36,359 nt of DNA, taken from NCBI GenBank assembly GCA_007120035.1, contig SKON01000135.1, positions 1 through 36,359 of the forward strand, given 5' to 3'. Position numbers and translations under genes: made by a program. The notes under the pieces are model-generated. The model was not told where the DNA came from. It worked only from the letters and a program-made list of their open reading frames with translations, and did no database searches. Positions 1 through 7,877 of the stretch are shown piece by piece (positions within the stretch are counted from its first letter, which is position 1; each line of letters begins with the position of its first letter). This DNA comes from Myxococcales bacterium. Its GTDB lineage: Bacteria; Myxococcota_A; Bradymonadia; Bradymonadales; Bradymonadaceae.

Positions 1-1157
1 GCCGCCTTCCACAACCCAAAGAGCACCAGCGCCGCCACGAAGATCCACAGCACCACCCGGGCCATCTCCGCCAGAATCTGACCGATCAGAGCCCAGTGCG
101 CCCCGGGCTCCCAATGCTCCGGGTCCTCCACGATTCGCCGACGCCACACCTTCTCCGTGGTCTCTTCCCTCACCAGCGGCGGCTCGGCGAGCACCTCCGC
201 CATGGTCACCTCGGGATCCACAGGGATCCGCGAGCGGTCCAGCGCCGGCGGCTCCGACCCCACAAGCTCCTGCTCCACCTCCACATCATGCGACCACTCC
301 CCCTCAGCCGCCGCCTCCGGCGCCCCCACCATCCCCAACACCACCACGCTGAGCACCACCCCCACCCACATCGCCGCACCATCGAGCCCGGCGGCCAGGC
401 GCCCTGAGAGCTTCTTGAACTTCAGCTCCAGATCCCACCCTTCCCGCACGATCCGCCGCTGGATGTACATCCCGAACCCACCGGCCATATGAAAGGGCTC
501 CACCAGCGCCGACACCAGCGCCGTACTCCCCACCACCGCCCACATCAACGGCCAGGTCTGCCCGTAGAAGAGCTCATCGCTCACGAAGTAGTAGACATCT
601 CCTACCAGCTCCTCGGGCAACACCATCATCAACAGGATCACAAGCCCCAGATAAAAGAGCCCCTTCACGAAGAGTAGAAAGAAGAGCCACCCCGTCACCG
701 CCCCCTGCGTCGACCCATCAAAGAGCACCTTCAACCGCTGTCGAGTCACCCCTCCACGGCTCCCCTCGAGCACCCGGATCGGAATCGTCAACACCCGCAG
801 CGTGCTGAACCGACCCACGGTCAGATCCCACAACGCCGCCCGGGTCGTCATCTGTCGCCCCACGGCCTTCACGGTCTCCATGGTGCCCGGCACAGCTCCA
901 AAAAACCCACGGCTCAACACATAGAGGGGAATCCGATCGAAGAGGGGCTTCAACCACCACCCGAACAAAAGCGCCCACCAGATCGACCCGGTCACCGCAA
1001 ACCCCACCACCTGCAACACCACCGTCAGGGGCACCACAAGGAGCAGCCAGGGCTTCAGGATCGCCCCGTAGAACCGCCGCCCCAACAACACACCCAGGTC
1101 GATGCCCTGCACCCCCTGCCGATCGCGCAACACCGCCGCCACGGAGTCGAGGTTCAC
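1..1157 (-). CDS. Large multi-pass membrane protein (DUF4129-cluster type), C-terminus cut by window edge
   Basis: Open from a GTG at 1157 to base 1 without a stop (385 codons visible). The GTG overlaps the TGA of the spoIIM-like gene as GTGA, so translation is probably coupled. I see hydrophobic segments near residues 35-75 and 165-190, another near 205-225, one near 265-285, and a last one at the window edge. Between the last two lies a charged stretch rich in Glu and Val (about residues 290-360). No catalytic motif is visible. In Myxococcota and related bacteria, RDD and SpoIIM-like genes often sit beside a large membrane protein with a C-terminal DUF4129 domain and a MoxR ATPase. The position fits, but the part that would carry DUF4129 is outside the window. 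The existence of the gene is well supported; the family is inferred. Confidence 0.8.
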   Translation of the reverse strand, partial: MNLDSVAAVLRDRQGVQGIDLGVLLGRRFYGAILKPWLLLVVPLTVVLQVVGFAVTGSIWWALLFGWWLKPLFDRIPLYVLSRGFFGAVPGTMETVKAVGRQMTTRAALWDLTVGRFSTLRVLTIPIRVLEGSRGGVTRQRLKVLFDGSTQGAVTGWLFFLLFVKGLFYLGLVILLMMVLPEELVGDVYYFVSDELFYGQTWPLMWAVVGSTALVSALVEPFHMAGGFGMYIQRRIVREGWDLELKFKKLSGRLAAGLDGAAMWVGVVLSVVVLGMVGAPEAAAEGEWSHDVEVEQELVGSEPPALDRSRIPVDPEVTMAEVLAEPPLVREETTEKVWRRRIVEDPEHWEPGAHWALIGQILAEMARVVLWIFVAALVLFGLWKA

Positions 1158-2110
1158 CGCGCCCCCTTACCGGAGAACGCAAAGTAGGAGATCACAAAGA
1201 GCCACAACCCCCCGCCTACCACATATCGGATGATCGGCTCCGTCTGTCGCGGCGACCAGAACGCCTCGATGAACGCCGCGATCACCAGCATGGCGCTGAA
1301 CCCCAGGATCAGCCCCAATGACTCCCGCGCGGCCTTCCGGATCGCCGCCAGACGGCTGTACCGCCCCGGCCAGATCGGCGCCGCCCCGATCTTCAGCCCC
1401 GCCCCACCGGCCAACACGATCGCCGTCAGCTCAAACGACCCGTGGCCGATCACAAAGGGCCAGAAGTTGTCCGAATACCCCATCCCCGTCACGTACCCCG
1501 AGGCCGCCCCCAACACGACCCCGTTGAAGAGGAGGATAAAGAGCGACCCGATCCCAAGAAAGAGCCCCGACCCGAAGGTCCGCAGGGCGATCCCCACGTT
1601 GTTGTAGATATAATACCCGAACATCATCACGTCCGAGTCGGCCTCCCGAGCCATATCCGCCGACGGCCCGTACATGCTGTCCAGGTTCATCAGCATGAAG
1701 AGCCCCAGGATCTCGCTGGCCCGGTCCGGGGCCATGGCCACCCACAGGGTCAGCGACACGAAGGGCACCCCGAAGCAAAGCAAGCTCACCAGCATGGGCT
1801 TCCAGTTCGCCCGCACATCCCGGGCGAACCCCCCGGCGGCGTACTCCCACACCTTGCGCCACGGATCGGGCCGAGCCCCATAGAACTTCCCGTGCCCCCG
1901 CTCGACCATCCGCTCCAGGCGAGTCTGGACCCCCAGGCTATACCCCCGGCTTCGGGCGATCGCCAGGTGCCGGCAGACCATCCGAAACTGTCGGGGGAAC
2001 TCGTGCACCGGACGGTCCAGGTGCTTGCTCTCCATCCGCTCCAAAAGCTCCTCGAAGTCCGCCCACCCATCGGCGTATCGCCTGACAAATGCCTCCTGGC
2101 TCATCCCCAT
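1154..2110 (-). CDS. SpoIIM-family (stage II sporulation protein M-like) integral membrane protein
   Basis: 318 residues. A soluble N-terminal part of about 100 residues (helical, with Trp-Ala-Asp-Phe-Glu-Glu-Leu) is followed by about six membrane segments. The Tyr-Asn-Asn-Val-Gly-Ile-Ala stretch and the Gly-His-Gly-Ser-Phe-Glu-Leu stretch (roughly residues 170-225) are the parts I recognise from the SpoIIM/DUF95 family, whose members occur widely outside spore formers. The biochemical role is unknown. Two starts are possible: ATG at 2110, preceded by GAGGA with suitable spacing, or ATG at 2104, which forms ATGA with the stop of the upstream RDD gene. Either gives a short overlap and implies coupling. 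The next gene overlaps its stop by GTGA, so this is the middle of a tight operon. Confidence 0.85.
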   Translation of the reverse strand: MGMSQEAFVRRYADGWADFEELLERMESKHLDRPVHEFPRQFRMVCRHLAIARSRGYSLGVQTRLERMVERGHGKFYGARPDPWRKVWEYAAGGFARDVRANWKPMLVSLLCFGVPFVSLTLWVAMAPDRASEILGLFMLMNLDSMYGPSADMAREADSDVMMFGYYIYNNVGIALRTFGSGLFLGIGSLFILLFNGVVLGAASGYVTGMGYSDNFWPFVIGHGSFELTAIVLAGGAGLKIGAAPIWPGRYSRLAAIRKAARESLGLILGFSAMLVIAAFIEAFWSPRQTEPIIRYVVGGGLWLFVISYFAFSGKGAR

Positions 2111-2814
2111 CGCACGATCCTCTGGGCCGCCCCGTGAAGAGTATTCGTCGCCTCCCGACGATTCGACACACCCAGCTCGGACATCACGATCGATGCCAGC
2201 TCGTCACTTCGATCTCGCCCTAGCGTCGCGTACCGCTCGGCAAAAGCCACCACGGCCTGCTGCTCCTCCCCGCTCAACACCAACGACAGCTGCACGGGCT
2301 CCACCGGCGGAAGTCGCCGCTGCTCGGCCATCGTCAACGCCGACCGCCGATACACCACCACCGTATCACCGGCGATATCCCCGAGCCGTTGAAATCGCCC
2401 CGACGTCACCATCGCCACCAGCCCGGCCACGTACCCCACGGGCATCATGTCCACCACCCGGATCAGATTCCGCACCACCGCCCCGTACCATCCCACGTGG
2501 GTGCCGTCTCGATTGACCGTCCGCAGCCCGAACACCCGCTTGCCCGGCGTCTGTCCCTCCCACAACACCTCAAACAGGGGGTAGTAGGCCCAGACGATCA
2601 CAAAGGCCGCGATCAAAATCACCCCATCCCCGAACCCGCCAAAGGGGATCATCGCCATCCCGAAAGCCGTCAACACCCCCATCCGGAGCATCAAATCCAC
2701 CACGTAGGCCGCCGCCCGCGGCAACACCCCCGCCAGATCCAGCTCAAACGCCACCCCCTCGGGGGTCTCCACTGCCAGCCGGTTGTCGACCTGCTCCATC
2801 CCTGATCGGCCCAC
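2101..2814 (-). CDS. RDD-family membrane protein with long cytoplasmic tail
   Basis: 237 residues from a GTG at 2814; an in-frame ATG at 2799 (Met-Glu-Gln-Val-Asp) is a credible alternative, and neither has a strong ribosome-binding site. The RDD domain covers about residues 20-165: Arg-Ala-Ala-Ala-Tyr-Val-Val-Asp opening the first helix, the Gly-Gln-Thr-Pro-Gly-Lys-Arg-Val motif in the middle, and Gln-Arg-Leu-Gly-Asp-Ile-Ala-Gly-Asp near the end. RDD proteins are small multi-pass proteins; some are linked to transport of compatible solutes or Na+/H+ exchange, but most are uncharacterised. The last 70 residues form a soluble helical tail. The gene starts 3 bases after the stop of the other RDD gene and its end overlaps the spoIIM-like start. 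Confidence 0.85.
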   Translation of the reverse strand: MGRSGMEQVDNRLAVETPEGVAFELDLAGVLPRAAAYVVDLMLRMGVLTAFGMAMIPFGGFGDGVILIAAFVIVWAYYPLFEVLWEGQTPGKRVFGLRTVNRDGTHVGWYGAVVRNLIRVVDMMPVGYVAGLVAMVTSGRFQRLGDIAGDTVVVYRRSALTMAEQRRLPPVEPVQLSLVLSGEEQQAVVAFAERYATLGRDRSDELASIVMSELGVSNRREATNTLHGAAQRIVRWG

Positions 2815-2817
2815 TCT

Positions 2818-3396
2818 TTAGAAACCCAGCCCCGAGTAATCATCGGTGGGTCCCGTGACCTCATCCATATACCCGGTGTCCACGATCACATGAGTATCGG
2901 CGATGTAATCGTGTCCACATCGCTGATCGGCCCCGAAGATGATCAAGTAGTTGCCCAGCTGCGCCAATGACCCGATAAACGGAATCAACCCCGCCAGGTA
3001 CACCGGCAAGAATCGCAGGAAGAAGAGCCGGAAGATATCCACCTTCGTCCGCAGATCTCCCCGGACGATCCGGATCCCCAACGCCTTCCGACCCAGGGTC
3101 TGCCCTCGATCGTAGAGCATGTAGATATTCACCCCCGCGACGCCGAGCCCCAGGATCCCCGACAGCCCCATCGCGATCCCCCCGATGGCCATCGTTTCAT
3201 TGCTGTCCAACAGTAAGAGCCCCACGATAAAGGGAATCGCGATCACGAAGTAGATCAACCCGTCCAGCATCCGGGCTCCCAACCGGGTCCACCGCGACGC
3301 CAACATCGCCCCCGCCCCGTAGCCCTGAATCATTCCGCCGTGATCGGACTGCAGGGTCGCCTGCGGCGCCGCATAAAAATCTTGTTCCGTTTGCAT
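2818..3396 (-). CDS. RDD-family membrane protein
   Basis: 192 residues. It starts with a hydrophilic N-terminus of about 30 residues, then an RDD domain: Ala-Ser-Arg-Trp-Thr-Arg-Leu-Gly-Ala-Arg-Met-Leu-Asp-Gly entering the first membrane segment, Asp-Arg-Gly-Gln-Thr-Leu-Gly-Arg-Lys-Ala-Leu-Gly in the middle, and a closing Arg-Cys-Gly-His-Asp-Tyr-Ile-Ala-Asp-Thr motif. The ATG at 3396 is preceded by a purine-rich GGAGAGGAGGAGAGG stretch, an unusually strong ribosome-binding region. The upstream lipoprotein gene stops 27 bases before it. Two different RDD proteins side by side may work as partners; this is inference. Confidence 0.88.
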   Translation of the reverse strand: MQTEQDFYAAPQATLQSDHGGMIQGYGAGAMLASRWTRLGARMLDGLIYFVIAIPFIVGLLLLDSNETMAIGGIAMGLSGILGLGVAGVNIYMLYDRGQTLGRKALGIRIVRGDLRTKVDIFRLFFLRFLPVYLAGLIPFIGSLAQLGNYLIIFGADQRCGHDYIADTHVIVDTGYMDEVTGPTDDYSGLGF

Positions 3397-3423
3397 CCTC
3401 TCCTCCTCTCCTCAACGGGCTCT

Positions 3424-5547
3424 TCAGTCCCGAGGCTCTCGCGGGAAATAACAGGGCTCTCCTTCACAGACGTCGATGATCTCGCCCGTATCAAAGAAGT
3501 GCACCATCTGTACATTATGATCCTCGTGGCGCCGCCGGGGCTGCCCGTGAGGATCGCCATACTCATCGTCGGGCGCCATGTTCCCCGGCTCCGGCCAGGG
3601 GTTGCTGAAGTCCCAGTTCACGATCCCCGAGCCCTCATGATCGTAGCTCGCCCAGTCCACCCCCCAGGGCTCTCGCTCCCGATCGTAGTTCTCCAACAGG
3701 GGAATCTCGATCCCGCTGCGGGCCGTGATCTCCTTGGTCACCACCGCCACCTGATAGTCCCCCTTGGCCGTGGCGAAGAGCCCGTACTTCGGACGCTCCG
3801 GATCAAAGGGCTCCGCCGTCAAACGTCGCAAATAGCTGATCGGGTCGATCTGATCCCAGAGCAACATGATCATCGGGATCACCATTGACTGATCCACACG
3901 ATTCGGGAACCCCGCCGCCACGAACGGGTAGTACGTCGTGTAGTTGCTGGAACGCTCCATCAGCATCGCGTAGTTATGACCAGGCACCCCGAAATGACCG
4001 TGCGTGACCGTGGGATCCACCGCCAGATAAGTCACCCCGTAAATCCCCCCCTGGGAGATCCCCGAATAGTAGATCCGGTCCTCGTCCAGGGTGATCGTCA
4101 CGTCGCTGGTATCCACGTCGTTGATCCCGTCCAACATCCCCGGAATGTCTTCGACCTGCTCTCTCATGGCCCGGGTGAGCAATACCCACTCCAGCACCCC
4201 CTGGTGCATCCGGTCCACCATCTCTTCGAAGTAGGTCGGCTGCTGCAACGCGAAGGTGGCCTGCGGGACATCCTCCGACGAGAACCCGATGAAGTCCGCC
4301 CCGAAGAAGATCAGGTGGTGATCGTTGGCGATCTGTCTGTTGAACCCGCCGAAGACCTGCTCCCCGCTGCCCAGCATCCCATGGCCATATTTCACCAGAC
4401 CATGAGGCGTGCCATCCAGCGCCGAGTGGGGGATCAACATCCAGAACCGCGCCTGCCGGGTGTCGAAGATCGCCGGCCGGCCGTCCTCATCTCGGTGGAA
4501 CCGGAACGCTAACGCTCCCGTCCGGTTGGACCTCTCCAAAAAGTGCGGCACCTCCAGAGTCCCGGCGATCCGGAACGCCATATTCGGGTCCTCCCCGGCC
4601 GAGGAATCAGTCCCCTCGTCATACCGGGTCACCGACGTGATCGTGATCGGAAGCCCATCGACGTCGGCCGCCGCAAGACCCTCTTCCACGATATGGAGGA
4701 GCTTCCCGTGCAACCCGTCACTGCTCCCGGTGTGAAAATCCCACGCCAGGGTCAGCTCGTCGCGCTCGATCCCCTCGGCCTCTAACCAGTCGAAGATCTC
4801 GTCGAAACGCTCCTGCCGAAAGGCCAACTCCGGATCTTCTGCGGCCTCCCCACTCAAGTACTTCTCAAACGCCTCGGACCTCTCAAAGGCATCGCCGTCG
4901 GTGTCCACCAGATTCCTGAACCCCACCACGTACCGGGTGTCCTCTTTCAGGATCACCGCCGGCCGCAGATAGAGGACCTGCTCGTCGGCCTCCTCGGTCC
5001 ACAGATCCACCTCCGCCCAGAAGGGCACCAGCTCCAGACCGTCGTCGGTCACTTCGAAGTAGAAGGCACGTCGATCCGGATCTTCCACGGAGTCCTCGAT
5101 GGACAGCTCTCCCGGCAGGAGATCGACGTCGACCCCCGGGAAGAGCACCGCCACGGGCGTCCCCAACCCGTACCCGTCCAACCGCCGAAACATCCCGGGC
5201 TGAATATGCCCCGCCAGCTCGCTCCGCGGCAGACTCTCCGATCCGAAGTCCAGGGTGTACCCCGTCGCCCGCTCCTCGTCGGCTTCCAGGTACAAACTCG
5301 ACGGCCAGGGCATCGAACAATAGGCCTCCATCAGGGCATCGCAGTCCACGGTCCGCCCCGTCGGCATCGGTTCCGGATCCACGTCGGGCTCCGCGTCGGG
5401 CTCATCGACGTCCTCTCCCGGATCGACGTCTTCTTCCACATCGGGGCCGACGTCGGGCTCGTCTACGGGCTCTTCACCCGGACATCCCACCAGCGCTACC
5501 CCGCCGCAGAGCAGGACCATCAGAAGTACTTTCTTCGGTCGAACCAT
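3424..5547 (-). CDS. Exported lipoprotein with alpha/beta-hydrolase-like (bacterial lipase) domain
   Basis: 707 residues. The signal peptide ends in the lipobox Leu-Val-Gly-Cys (Cys22). A linker of about 40 residues made almost only of Asp, Glu, Pro and Val follows. Residues 50-250 look beta-rich (Pro-Phe-Trp-Ala-Glu-Val, Leu-Arg-Pro-Ala-Val-Ile-Leu), reminiscent of the N-terminal domain of large bacterial lipases such as Vibrio VolA. The C-terminal half carries His-Gly-Met-Leu-Gly (oxyanion-type) and Tyr-Ser-Gly-Ile-Ser-Gln-Gly-Gly, in which Ser498 is the likely nucleophile of a G-x-S-x-G elbow. This points to an esterase or lipase anchored to the outer membrane; the substrate is unknown. 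The start ATG has GAGGAGAG 5 to 12 bases upstream, and a good promoter lies at 5606-5633. It is the first gene of a probable five-gene operon. Confidence 0.8.
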   Translation of the reverse strand: MVRPKKVLLMVLLCGGVALVGCPGEEPVDEPDVGPDVEEDVDPGEDVDEPDAEPDVDPEPMPTGRTVDCDALMEAYCSMPWPSSLYLEADEERATGYTLDFGSESLPRSELAGHIQPGMFRRLDGYGLGTPVAVLFPGVDVDLLPGELSIEDSVEDPDRRAFYFEVTDDGLELVPFWAEVDLWTEEADEQVLYLRPAVILKEDTRYVVGFRNLVDTDGDAFERSEAFEKYLSGEAAEDPELAFRQERFDEIFDWLEAEGIERDELTLAWDFHTGSSDGLHGKLLHIVEEGLAAADVDGLPITITSVTRYDEGTDSSAGEDPNMAFRIAGTLEVPHFLERSNRTGALAFRFHRDEDGRPAIFDTRQARFWMLIPHSALDGTPHGLVKYGHGMLGSGEQVFGGFNRQIANDHHLIFFGADFIGFSSEDVPQATFALQQPTYFEEMVDRMHQGVLEWVLLTRAMREQVEDIPGMLDGINDVDTSDVTITLDEDRIYYSGISQGGIYGVTYLAVDPTVTHGHFGVPGHNYAMLMERSSNYTTYYPFVAAGFPNRVDQSMVIPMIMLLWDQIDPISYLRRLTAEPFDPERPKYGLFATAKGDYQVAVVTKEITARSGIEIPLLENYDREREPWGVDWASYDHEGSGIVNWDFSNPWPEPGNMAPDDEYGDPHGQPRRRHEDHNVQMVHFFDTGEIIDVCEGEPCYFPREPRD

Positions 5548-5605
5548 GAACTCTCCTCACCTGTGACGCCTTCGGCCACACTCTACCAACCGGATTAGGC
5601 CCAAG

Positions 5606-5633
5606 AGTATACCAGGATCGCCGCCGGTGAAAA
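5606..5633 (-). promoter_or_regulatory. Sigma-70-type promoter with extended -10, for the lipoprotein/RDD/SpoIIM operon
   Basis: On the minus strand TTTTCA (5633-5628) is followed after 16 bases by TATACT (5611-5606), five of six matches to the -10 consensus, with a TGG just before it that makes an extended -10. Transcription would start near 5599 and give a 5' leader of about 50 bases before the ATG at 5547. Confidence 0.6.
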
Positions 5634-5700
5634 CCCTGAACCCCTGCCGTCCTCTCTGCCGTCCTTAGACCGTGCTTAGATTGCCCCTCAGGAGGTAGCC

Positions 5701-6597
5701 ATGAGGATCTCGGCCGCAGTCGATCTCTCCCAGGAATCACTTCGGGCTCTACGATGGGCCCTGGATCTCCGCGATCGCCTTCGGGACCGCGATCAACCGG
5801 TCGACCTGCGCGTGATCTCCATCGCCTCTCCCACCTGGTACTCCACGGATCGCTCTCAGAAGGTCACCGACGATCTCTCGGTCCGATCCCGATGGACCCG
5901 AGAGATCCGCGACGCCATCGAGGACGTCGGCGACGTCGACGACGTCCCCATCGACCTCGACGAGGGCTCCCCGGCTCGCCTCCTGGCCAGGGCCTGCCCC
6001 CCCTCCCACACCGACTGGCTCGTCGCCGGCAGCTCTCGACACGGCTTCTTAAGCCGTCTCCTCCAGGGCTCCACGGCCCACCGCATTGCTCGCCAGGCCC
6101 CCTGCAACGTCGCCCTGGTCCACCCCGACCACCACCGCCTGCTCCCCGGACACTCCTTCGCCGTCGGCGTCGACTTCTACCCCGGATCCGAGGCCGCCAT
6201 GATGGCCGCCGCCAGGCTCACAGACCTCACCGATGGCTCCCTTCACCTGATCCACGCACTCACCGACGAGCCCACCTCCAGCCTGAGCGCCGGCCTGATC
6301 AACTACCTCTCCCCCACAGACATCACCCACCTCAGCGCCTCCGCCCGGGCTTCCTTAGAAGCCCTGATCCACGAGGTCCGCCGCCGCTACGACCTCCCCA
6401 TCTACACCACCGCCGTCCACACCGGCCTACCCTATGAGGTCCTCCGGGACTACTGCCACGCCGCCCACATCGACTCCATGGCCCTCGGCCGCGTCCCTCG
6501 GACCAAAGCCTCGGAGGTGATCCTGGGCAGCACCACCCGCGCCCTGGTCCGCTCCATGCCCACCACCCTCTTGCTCGCCGCCTTCCACGACCACTGA
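5701..6597 (+). CDS. Universal stress protein, tandem UspA domains
   Basis: 298 residues with two Usp domains. Domain 1 (about 1-143) starts with Met-Arg-Ile-Ser-Ala-Ala-Val-Asp-Leu-Ser and ends with a nucleotide-loop-like Gly-Ser-Ser-Arg-His-Gly and Gly-Ser-Thr. Domain 2 (about 150-298) starts with Ser-Phe-Ala-Val-Gly-Val-Asp-Phe and ends with Leu-Gly-Arg-Val-Pro and Ile-Leu-Gly-Ser-Thr-Thr. Both carry recognisable remnants of the ATP-binding G-x-x-G...G-S/T signature, so ATP binding is plausible. Tandem Usp proteins are cytoplasmic and act in stress survival; no specific role can be read here. AGGAGG sits at 5690-5695, 5 bases before the ATG. Two copies of CTTAGA (5664-5669, 5675-5680), spaced 11 bases apart, lie just upstream. 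The gene stands alone. Confidence 0.9.
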   Translation: MRISAAVDLSQESLRALRWALDLRDRLRDRDQPVDLRVISIASPTWYSTDRSQKVTDDLSVRSRWTREIRDAIEDVGDVDDVPIDLDEGSPARLLARACPPSHTDWLVAGSSRHGFLSRLLQGSTAHRIARQAPCNVALVHPDHHRLLPGHSFAVGVDFYPGSEAAMMAAARLTDLTDGSLHLIHALTDEPTSSLSAGLINYLSPTDITHLSASARASLEALIHEVRRRYDLPIYTTAVHTGLPYEVLRDYCHAAHIDSMALGRVPRTKASEVILGSTTRALVRSMPTTLLLAAFHDH

Positions 6598-6622
6598 CCC
6601 TGCAGGCTAGCGTGGCCGTGTT

Positions 6623-7117
6623 CTAGGGCGCCAGATCCCGCAGGTGCCCCCGCACCGACACCGGCCGCTCCCCATCCGGAGAGCTGGCCACGAAGTCGAA
6701 AAGCGCCGAGATCCCTCCATCGTCGAGCCTCATCACCGTCAGCGTCCCCTGCACCTCTTCGTCAAACCGCTGCTCCGGCCCCTCCAGGGGCGTCACCAAC
6801 ACGTAGGCCCCCACGGCCTCCCCCTCCACCCCGGGCGAACCGATCTCGTACTGCGCCGCCGGCGCATCCTTCGGGATCTCCAACGCCAACGCCACCGGGG
6901 GATGCATCAACATCACCCGCAAGAACCGCTCCGATGACGGCGTAACCCGGTACCCTTCGCAGGTCGCCTCGTACTCAAAGGCCCCCTCCATCTGAAAGTG
7001 GTAGCACGCCGACAGAAGCGCTTCGTCCACCTCTGGAGTATCGTCCTCCCGCTCGCACCCCCACAGCACTACCCCGACGCACAACCACACCCCCCACCAT
7101 CGTCCAAGCTCCTTCAT
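6623..7117 (-). CDS. Small lipoprotein of unknown function
   Basis: 164 residues from the ATG at 7117, chosen because AGGAGA lies 8 bases upstream and the first residues form a lipoprotein signal peptide with lipobox Leu-Trp-Gly-Cys (Cys21). The open frame extends further upstream to a GTG at 7336, but that part is Arg-rich and lies over the divergent gene. The mature part starts Glu-Arg-Glu-Asp-Asp and is predicted beta-rich (Thr-Leu-Thr-Val-Met-Arg-Leu near the end). I do not recognise a family. The plus-strand gene at 7260 shares a loose pattern (Glu-Gly-x-Phe-x-Tyr followed by Cys) soon after its signal peptide, so the divergent pair may be distant relatives; this is weak. Confidence 0.75.
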   Translation of the reverse strand: MKELGRWWGVWLCVGVVLWGCEREDDTPEVDEALLSACYHFQMEGAFEYEATCEGYRVTPSSERFLRVMLMHPPVALALEIPKDAPAAQYEIGSPGVEGEAVGAYVLVTPLEGPEQRFDEEVQGTLTVMRLDDGGISALFDFVASSPDGERPVSVRGHLRDLAP

Positions 7118-7259
7118 ACCCAATTCTCCTGCCCTTCGTCGGTTCTCGCTCACGCCTCCTCCATAGTCCATGACACCTGGAACGGAAAGTGCATTCTCCT
7201 TTCTCCTGTGGCAGGATGCCATCCACGTTGAGTGTCCAGTATTTTCCATGAGGCTGATC

Positions 7260-7871
7260 ATGTCCAAAACTCCCAAAACCCTCCTCTCCCTCGGTCTCCT
7301 CCTCGGCGGCGCCCTCCTCCTGGTCGCCGACTCCACAGAGCCCCTGCCGGACTGCCAGTCCGTCGCCCCCTACGAAGGCCACTTCTCCTATACCCTCATC
7401 TGCGACTCTCTCGATGACGAGATCTCCGGGGAGTTCACCCTCACCCTCGACCCCACGGAGTCGATCGACGGCACGACCCACCACTTCTCCTTTGACAGCA
7501 CCTCCGATCAGGCCGTCACCGCCTTCGAGAGCAGCCTCTCCTGGGTGGCGCTGGATACCGACATCTACCACCGTGACGTCTCCTGCCCCGACAACGAAGA
7601 GGCTTACCTTCGAGGCTTCCCTCTCGTCATGACCGTCAGCGCCCCCGAGCCCTCCACCCCGGACCCGGACATGCCAGAGCCCGGTGGGCCCATCGATTAC
7701 GAAGAGTCCCAAGAGCCTGGCGAGCCCCAGGAGCACGACGAAGCGACGGACGCCGACTACCCCTTCACCATCACCTGCCGCAGCGTCATCGTCGACGCTC
7801 CCACGGACATCGACTGTAATCAGGGACCGGGCACCACCGCCGCCTGCACCCTCAGCGTCGCGCCCCTCTGA
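7260..7871 (+). CDS. Exported protein of unknown function
   Basis: 203 residues from ATG 7260 (Met-Ser-Lys-Thr-Pro-Lys). An in-frame ATG at 7248 is possible; neither has a clear ribosome-binding site. Residues 8-26 are a hydrophobic signal sequence followed by Asp-Ser-Thr-Glu-Pro; there is no lipobox cysteine, so it is a secreted protein or anchored by an uncleaved signal. The mature part holds six cysteines, suggesting disulfides, and an acidic Pro/Glu-rich linker at about residues 138-165. The gene ends 6 bases before the spermidine-synthase-like gene, so the two are probably co-transcribed. No family recognised. Confidence 0.75.
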   Translation: MSKTPKTLLSLGLLLGGALLLVADSTEPLPDCQSVAPYEGHFSYTLICDSLDDEISGEFTLTLDPTESIDGTTHHFSFDSTSDQAVTAFESSLSWVALDTDIYHRDVSCPDNEEAYLRGFPLVMTVSAPEPSTPDPDMPEPGGPIDYEESQEPGEPQEHDEATDADYPFTITCRSVIVDAPTDIDCNQGPGTTAACTLSVAPL

Positions 7872-7877
7872 TCTCCC

